Assembly (NCBI GenBank): GCA_946056345.1
Contig: CAMGJH010000042.1
Span: forward strand, 1-7,807
Source: an uncultured Lentisphaeraceae bacterium
GTDB lineage: Bacteria > Verrucomicrobiota > Kiritimatiellia > RFP12 > DVOR01
Direction of reading: 5' to 3'
DNA: 7,807 nt
Shown: piece after piece, positions 4,966 to 7,807 of the stretch
How positions within the stretch are numbered: the stretch's first letter is position 1
Layout of the letters: each line of letters starts with the position of its first letter
Made by a program: the position numbers and the translations under genes
Notes under the pieces: generated by a model
Database searches by the model: none
Seen by the model: only the letters and a program-made list of their open reading frames with translations
What the model was told of the DNA's origin: nothing

Positions 4966-6630
4966 ATGAACAACACGCTTCGTGATCTACTGGAGGCGGC
5001 GGTGGCGGCGGAGGCGCCCGAGCACACCTTGATGCGCTTCTACGCGCAGGGCGCCTGGCAGGCGCTCTCCTATCCCGCCGCGCTTGAGCGTGTGCGCACG
5101 TTGGGCGAGTGGTTCGGCGCGCAGGGGGTGGTGCCGCGGCAGACGCGCGTGGCGTTGATGCTCCCCAACGGCCCGGCGTGGGTGCTCACCCACCTGGCCA
5201 TCTGCGGCCTCGGGGCGATCGTGGTGCATATCGACCCTCATCTCACCGCCCCCGAGCTCCACTTCATCCTCGAAGATGCCGGGGCCGCAATCCTCGTCAC
5301 CGACCGCGCCCACCTGCCGCTCGTGCGCGAAGTTTCGCCGACCCTCCCGGATCTGCGCCAGCTCCTGCTCGTGGATGGCCCGGCCCCGGAGCCCGGCCTC
5401 CCTGCCGCCGCGCTGGGCGAGGTCCTCAAAGCCCAACGCGAGGATGCGCCCCTGCGTTTTTGGAATGACCCCGCCTACCGCCCCGCGCCCGACGACCTCT
5501 GCGCGCTGCTCTACACCAGCGGCACCACCGGCCGCCCCAAGGGCGCGATGCTCACCCATCGCAACTTCATTGCCAACGCGCGCGGCACCTTGGGCCCCCT
5601 CCAAGGCTTCGTGACGCCGCAGGATGACTGCCTGGTGGTCCTCCCCCTCTTCCACGCCTTCGCCTTCACCACCAACCTGGTCCTGGCCCTGGAGACCCAC
5701 GCCTCGCTTTCCTTCATCCGCTCGCTGCGCACGGTGGCCGACGACTTGCGCGAGCTGCACAGCACGCTCTTGATGACCGTTCCGCTGATGGCCGAGAAGC
5801 TTCACGACCGGCTGATGAAGAGCCTGCGCGCCACGCTCCTCGGGCGCGTGCTCTACGTCGTGGCACCGAAGGTCGTGGGCCGGCGCGTGCAAGCGGCGCT
5901 CGGCGGCAACCTCCGGCTCCTCTTTGTGGGCGGGGCGAAGGCCGACCCCAAGGTGCTCGGCAGCTTCAACCGCCTGGGCCTGTGCGCGTGTGAAGGGTAT
6001 GGGCTCACGGAGTGTGCGCCGGTGGTGGCGGCCAATCCGCCCAACCGCATTCGCCTGGGCACCATCGGGCCGGCCATCTGCGGGATTGAGGTGCGCTTGG
6101 CCAACCCCGACGCCTCGGGCGTGGGCGAGCTACAGGTCCGCGGCCCCATCAACTTCCGCGGCTACTGGAATAACCCCGAGGCCACCGAGGAGACCTTCGC
6201 GGGCGATTGGCTGCGCACCGGCGACCTCGCCTCCCTCGATGCCGAGGGCTACCTCACCATTCGTGGCCGCGCCAAGGCCCTCATCGTCAACCGCGAGGGC
6301 AAGAATATCTATCCCGAAGAGGTCGAGCAAGCCCTCGCCCGCGATCCGCTCATCGCCCAGGTCCTCGTTCTGGCCTATCACACGCGCGGCGAAAATGGGG
6401 AAAAGGTTGGCGCCATCGTGGCCCCCAACCTTGACCTCCTCGCCAAACTTCATCCCGGCATCGGCCCCGAGCAGACCGAGCAGCTCGTGCGCGAAGCGGT
6501 CAAACGCCAGTGCGCCGCCCTCGCCGCCTACAAGCACCCGCGCAAGATTGTCGTCTCCTCCGAGCCGCTCAAGCTCACCTCCACCCAAAAGATCCGCCGC
6601 GGACTGTACGCCGGCTCGCTCGATGAATAG
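4966..6630 (+). CDS. AMP-forming fatty acyl-CoA synthetase / AMP-dependent ligase
   Basis: A 554-residue ANL-superfamily enzyme, predicted to activate a carboxylic acid (probably a medium- or long-chain fatty acid) as acyl-AMP and transfer it to CoA. The core motifs are present in order. The phosphate-binding loop is YTSGTTGRPKGAM (183-195), followed by LPLFHAFAF (226-234) and YGLTEC (345-350). Then come WLRTGDLA (415-422), the hinge region RGRAKALIV (433-441) and GKNIYPEEVE (445-454). In the C-terminal domain, STQKIRR (539-545) holds the catalytic lysine, K542. Length is normal for the FadD-like class, and no membrane segment or carrier-protein domain is fused. Substrate cannot be read from sequence; an acyl-ACP or acyl-phospholipid ligase role is possible. 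The stop codon TAG (6628-6630) overlaps the first two bases of a hairpin repeat. It starts 3 nt after the YfhO-like stop and may share its transcript. Confidence 0.92.
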   Translation: MNNTLRDLLEAAVAAEAPEHTLMRFYAQGAWQALSYPAALERVRTLGEWFGAQGVVPRQTRVALMLPNGPAWVLTHLAICGLGAIVVHIDPHLTAPELHFILEDAGAAILVTDRAHLPLVREVSPTLPDLRQLLLVDGPAPEPGLPAAALGEVLKAQREDAPLRFWNDPAYRPAPDDLCALLYTSGTTGRPKGAMLTHRNFIANARGTLGPLQGFVTPQDDCLVVLPLFHAFAFTTNLVLALETHASLSFIRSLRTVADDLRELHSTLLMTVPLMAEKLHDRLMKSLRATLLGRVLYVVAPKVVGRRVQAALGGNLRLLFVGGAKADPKVLGSFNRLGLCACEGYGLTECAPVVAANPPNRIRLGTIGPAICGIEVRLANPDASGVGELQVRGPINFRGYWNNPEATEETFAGDWLRTGDLASLDAEGYLTIRGRAKALIVNREGKNIYPEEVEQALARDPLIAQVLVLAYHTRGENGEKVGAIVAPNLDLLAKLHPGIGPEQTEQLVREAVKRQCAALAAYKHPRKIVVSSEPLKLTSTQKIRRGLYAGSLDE

Positions 6631-6657
6631 TCGACTGTCGACTGACGACAGTCGACT
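6629..6657. repeat. Compact heptad hairpin (copy 3) at the end of the ligase gene
   Basis: AGTCGACTGTCG (6629-6640), loop ACTGA and CGACAGTCGACT (6646-6657) form a perfect 12-bp hairpin built from the same 7-bp unit as copy 1. Beyond it, GCGCTAGCG (6662-6670) resembles the left inner hairpin of copy 1 (GCGCTAACG, 96-104) and runs into the stop of the next gene. The 82-nt core and the TATCCG motif are absent. It lies between two convergent stop codons, so it could act as a two-way terminator stem, but no T-run follows on either strand. Confidence 0.75.
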
Positions 6658-6670
6658 CAGCGCGCTAGCG

Positions 6671-7471
6671 TCAGCTGGCGCGGGAACAGCAGCTAATCAG
6701 CTGAGCCAGTGCGTGGCGCGTTTCGGGGACGAGGGTGGCGCGGAGCCAGGGGGTGCCCTGGAAGAACTCGGCCAGGTAGGGGCGCGGCCGCTCGCCGAGC
6801 TTGATGCCCATAATGGCGCTATCGACGTGGGCCGGCCAGATGGCGCATCCGCAGTCGAGCGGCTCGAAGCCATCGCGCGGCCAGAGGTGCTTGCTGCGCT
6901 GGCCGTTGTCGCCGCCCTCGCGCTCGGTCAGGCCCTTGAGCTGCAGGTGGGCCCAGGGGGCCAGGCGGTCGCTGGGATGGCGGTCGGCGGGGGTGAGGTA
7001 GCGCAAGGGGGCGAGGTCGAAGGTTTTTAGGTGGAAGCGTTCGGCGTAACTACGGGCGGGGAAGAGGGTGCCGTTGAGGGCCGCGAGGAGGTCGCGGCAG
7101 GGGGCAGACTCGGGCGCGGCGAGGTAGATTTGGCCGTAGGTGCCATCAAGTATAAAGAGCACGGCGTGGCGCGGGATGTAGGTGATGGCCGAGGGGTGGT
7201 CGAGCTCGTAGGTGTTGGCACGGTGTTGGCGGGGCGCCCCGTGGAAGAAGGCGCAGAGCCAGAAGTTGCGGTCGAGCTGGACGATGTGCGGCGTGAGGTG
7301 GCGTCCGCCCAAAATGTCGCGGACGTGCTCGGCCAAGGCCGCGCTCACCTCCGGATCCTCGGGCGTTTGGAAGGCTACGGCCTCCGGCCACTCAACACAT
7401 AAATACCGGCGTGGACACCGGAAAGGCGAGCCGGCGCACCCGGCGCCAGCCCTCTGGGTTGTCATTGTCAT
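6671..7471 (-). CDS. Hypothetical protein, 266 residues, family not recognised
   Basis: I do not recognise this protein. It has no signal peptide, no long hydrophobic segment and no familiar nucleotide-binding or catalytic motif. The sequence is rich in aromatic, His and Pro residues: LDRNFWLCAFFHG (66-78), HPSAITYIPRHAVLFILDG (92-110), TYGQIYL (111-117), APWAHLQLKG (171-180) and HLWPRDGFEPLDCGCAIWP (195-213). It looks like a soluble, mixed alpha/beta cytosolic protein with several cysteines. Codon use from about residue 26 onward looks genuine. The ATG at 7471 has GGAG (7479-7482) 7 nt upstream and a -10 box further up. The first ~25 residues (MTMTTQRAGAGCAGSPF...) look poor, and an overlapping frame from 7478 looks more natural, so the N-terminus is uncertain. 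The last residues (SRAS) are encoded within sequence resembling the heptad element core. Confidence 0.7.
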   Translation of the reverse strand: MTMTTQRAGAGCAGSPFRCPRRYLCVEWPEAVAFQTPEDPEVSAALAEHVRDILGGRHLTPHIVQLDRNFWLCAFFHGAPRQHRANTYELDHPSAITYIPRHAVLFILDGTYGQIYLAAPESAPCRDLLAALNGTLFPARSYAERFHLKTFDLAPLRYLTPADRHPSDRLAPWAHLQLKGLTEREGGDNGQRSKHLWPRDGFEPLDCGCAIWPAHVDSAIMGIKLGERPRPYLAEFFQGTPWLRATLVPETRHALAQLISCCSRAS

Positions 7472-7478
7472 AGGACAT
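7392..7478 (-). other. Overlapping 28-codon frame: alternative N-terminus or leader peptide
   Basis: Starting at ATG 7478, one frame away from the annotated gene, the sequence reads MSYDNDNPEGWRRVRRLAF and on to a TGA at 7392-7394. Third codon positions are G/C in 21 of 28 codons, against 16 of 25 for the annotated frame over the same stretch. The peptide also has a more natural composition. GGAG directly abuts this ATG, which is poor spacing. It could be the true N-terminus joined to the main frame by an indel near 7395, a short leader peptide, or chance. Confidence 0.3.
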
Positions 7479-7482
7479 CTCC
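7479..7482 (-). promoter_or_regulatory. Shine-Dalgarno site of the hypothetical gene
   Basis: GGAG on the minus strand lies 7 nt before the ATG at 7471 and 0 nt before the competing ATG at 7478. The spacing favours the 7471 start. Confidence 0.55.
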
Positions 7483-7509
7483 GTGTTTTATTGTTTCACG
7501 ATGGCGCGT

Positions 7510-7518
7510 AGTATAGCA
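7510..7518 (-). promoter_or_regulatory. Extended -10 promoter of the hypothetical gene
   Basis: On the minus strand TGC-TATACT (7518 to 7510) repeats the rarA promoter box, with the plus-strand string AGTATAGCACAG shared by both (3185-3196, 7510-7521). The predicted +1 is near 7503, giving a leader of about 32 nt that holds a normal GGAG site. No clear -35 is seen. Confidence 0.65.
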
Positions 7519-7764
7519 CAGGCCGTGAGGGGCTGCTACGCAGCGGGAGGTGGGCCCTTCGGGCCGAGCGGGGGCGGCCGGGGAGGCGGCCCGGCAGAAC
7601 GCGCCCCGCAAAACGCTTAGTTTCGGCCCTTCGGGCCTCACTCGACGGCGCAGCCGCCACCTCACGCGGGCCGCCAGGCGCACCTCACGCGAGCGCAGCG
7701 AGCATCTCAGAGCCCATAGTCCAAGGGGTTCCTTCGCTTACTCCGATTTTGGGGCCGGGGCGCT
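7519..7764. other. Non-coding gap with GC-rich palindromes
   Basis: I see no convincing gene in this stretch on either strand; the open frames are Arg/Pro/Ala-rich artefacts of high GC. It holds GCTGC-TAC-GCAGC (7532-7544) and two identical 13-nt hairpins, GGCCC-TTC-GGGCC (7553-7565 and 7625-7637). The 11-nt direct repeat CACCTCACGCG occurs at 7658-7668 and 7681-7691, with GCGAGCGCAGCGAGC next to it. An 8-bp inverted repeat CCGGGGCG / CGCCCCGG (7755-7762 and 7778-7785) spans the stop codon of the possible gene at the right edge. None has a T-run that would make it a clear terminator. Confidence 0.55.
7553..7637. repeat. Pair of identical GGCCCTTCGGGCC hairpins
   Basis: The same 13-nt inverted repeat (5-bp stem, TTC loop) occurs at 7553-7565 and 7625-7637, 72 bp apart in direct orientation. 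Flanks differ except for a few bases. They may be dispersed intergenic palindromes of this genome. Confidence 0.6.
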
Positions 7765-7806
7765 TTACATTTTTATCCGCCCCGGGTTCGCCTCGAGGTA
7801 GGCCCG
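7765..7806 (-). CDS. Possible C-terminal end of a gene entering from the right edge
   Basis: On the minus strand, codons starting at 7806 read RAYLEANPGRIKM and then TAA (7765-7767). Of the three frames on this strand at the edge, this one looks most like a normal protein C-terminus. The other two give Arg/Pro/Gly-rich strings. Thirteen residues are too few to name a family. If real, the gene points the same way as the hypothetical protein at 6671-7471, with a gap of about 290 bp. Confidence 0.35.
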   Translation of the reverse strand, partial: RAYLEANPGRIKM

Positions 7807-7807
7807 G

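Noticed and set aside
7468..7801. Small Arg/Pro-rich frames on both strands in the right-hand gap (7468-7683 minus, 7550-7801 plus)
   Set aside because: They contain repeat-derived RPEGP-type strings from the GGCCCTTCGGGCC hairpins, have no SD site, and one overlaps the promoter of the hypothetical gene.

Overview
This is a GC-rich, densely coding stretch of bacterial chromosome. It carries ordinary chromosomal genes separated by short gaps that hold repeats. Strong G/C bias at third codon positions, a YfhO-type multi-membrane protein and a RarA whose sensor-1 region reads TTHHPGIFINTPLVSRS (not the TTENP... of E. coli-type RarA) suggest a PVC-like lineage (Verrucomicrobiota/Kiritimatiellota/Lentisphaerota) or a similar uncultured phylum. 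This is an impression from family resemblance; there is no rRNA or other phylogenetic marker to confirm it.

Layout from left to right. At 1-59 is the C-terminus of a PLP-dependent Cys/Met-metabolism enzyme (+). At 60-313 is a convergent gap filled by a structured heptad-arm repeat (65-200) and a nonamer repeat block (239-317). At 314-3177 (-) is a two-gene operon, rarA followed by nnr (bifunctional NAD(P)H-hydrate repair enzyme), joined by an ATGA overlap. At 3178-3291 is a divergent promoter region. At 3292-4962 (+) is a YfhO-like membrane protein whose last ~50 codons are a second copy of the heptad-arm repeat. At 4966-6630 (+) is an AMP-forming acyl-CoA ligase. At 6629-6670 is a compact hairpin relative of the repeat. 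At 6671-7471 (-) is an unrecognised 266-residue protein with its own promoter and leader. At 7519-7764 is a non-coding gap, and at 7765-7806 (-) is perhaps the very end of another gene.

The genes do not form one pathway. rarA (stalled-fork maintenance) and nnr (repair of damaged NAD(P)H) are both housekeeping or quality-control functions and are probably co-transcribed. The YfhO-like gene and the acyl-CoA ligase are co-directional and may share a transcript, with the repeat between them. The best candidate for something undescribed is the repeat family. Two full copies (about 136-138 bp) have four 7-bp units plus 3 nt on the left and three 7-bp units in inverted orientation on the right. They share the inner motif TATCCGTCGCGGC and small internal hairpins. 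Between copies the arm sequence changes in a pair-preserving way. All three copies in the window abut or replace a stop codon. A second notable feature is a shared extended -10 promoter (TGnTATACT or TGnTAGACT). At rarA and the YfhO-like gene it sits so close to the start codon that both transcripts look leaderless.
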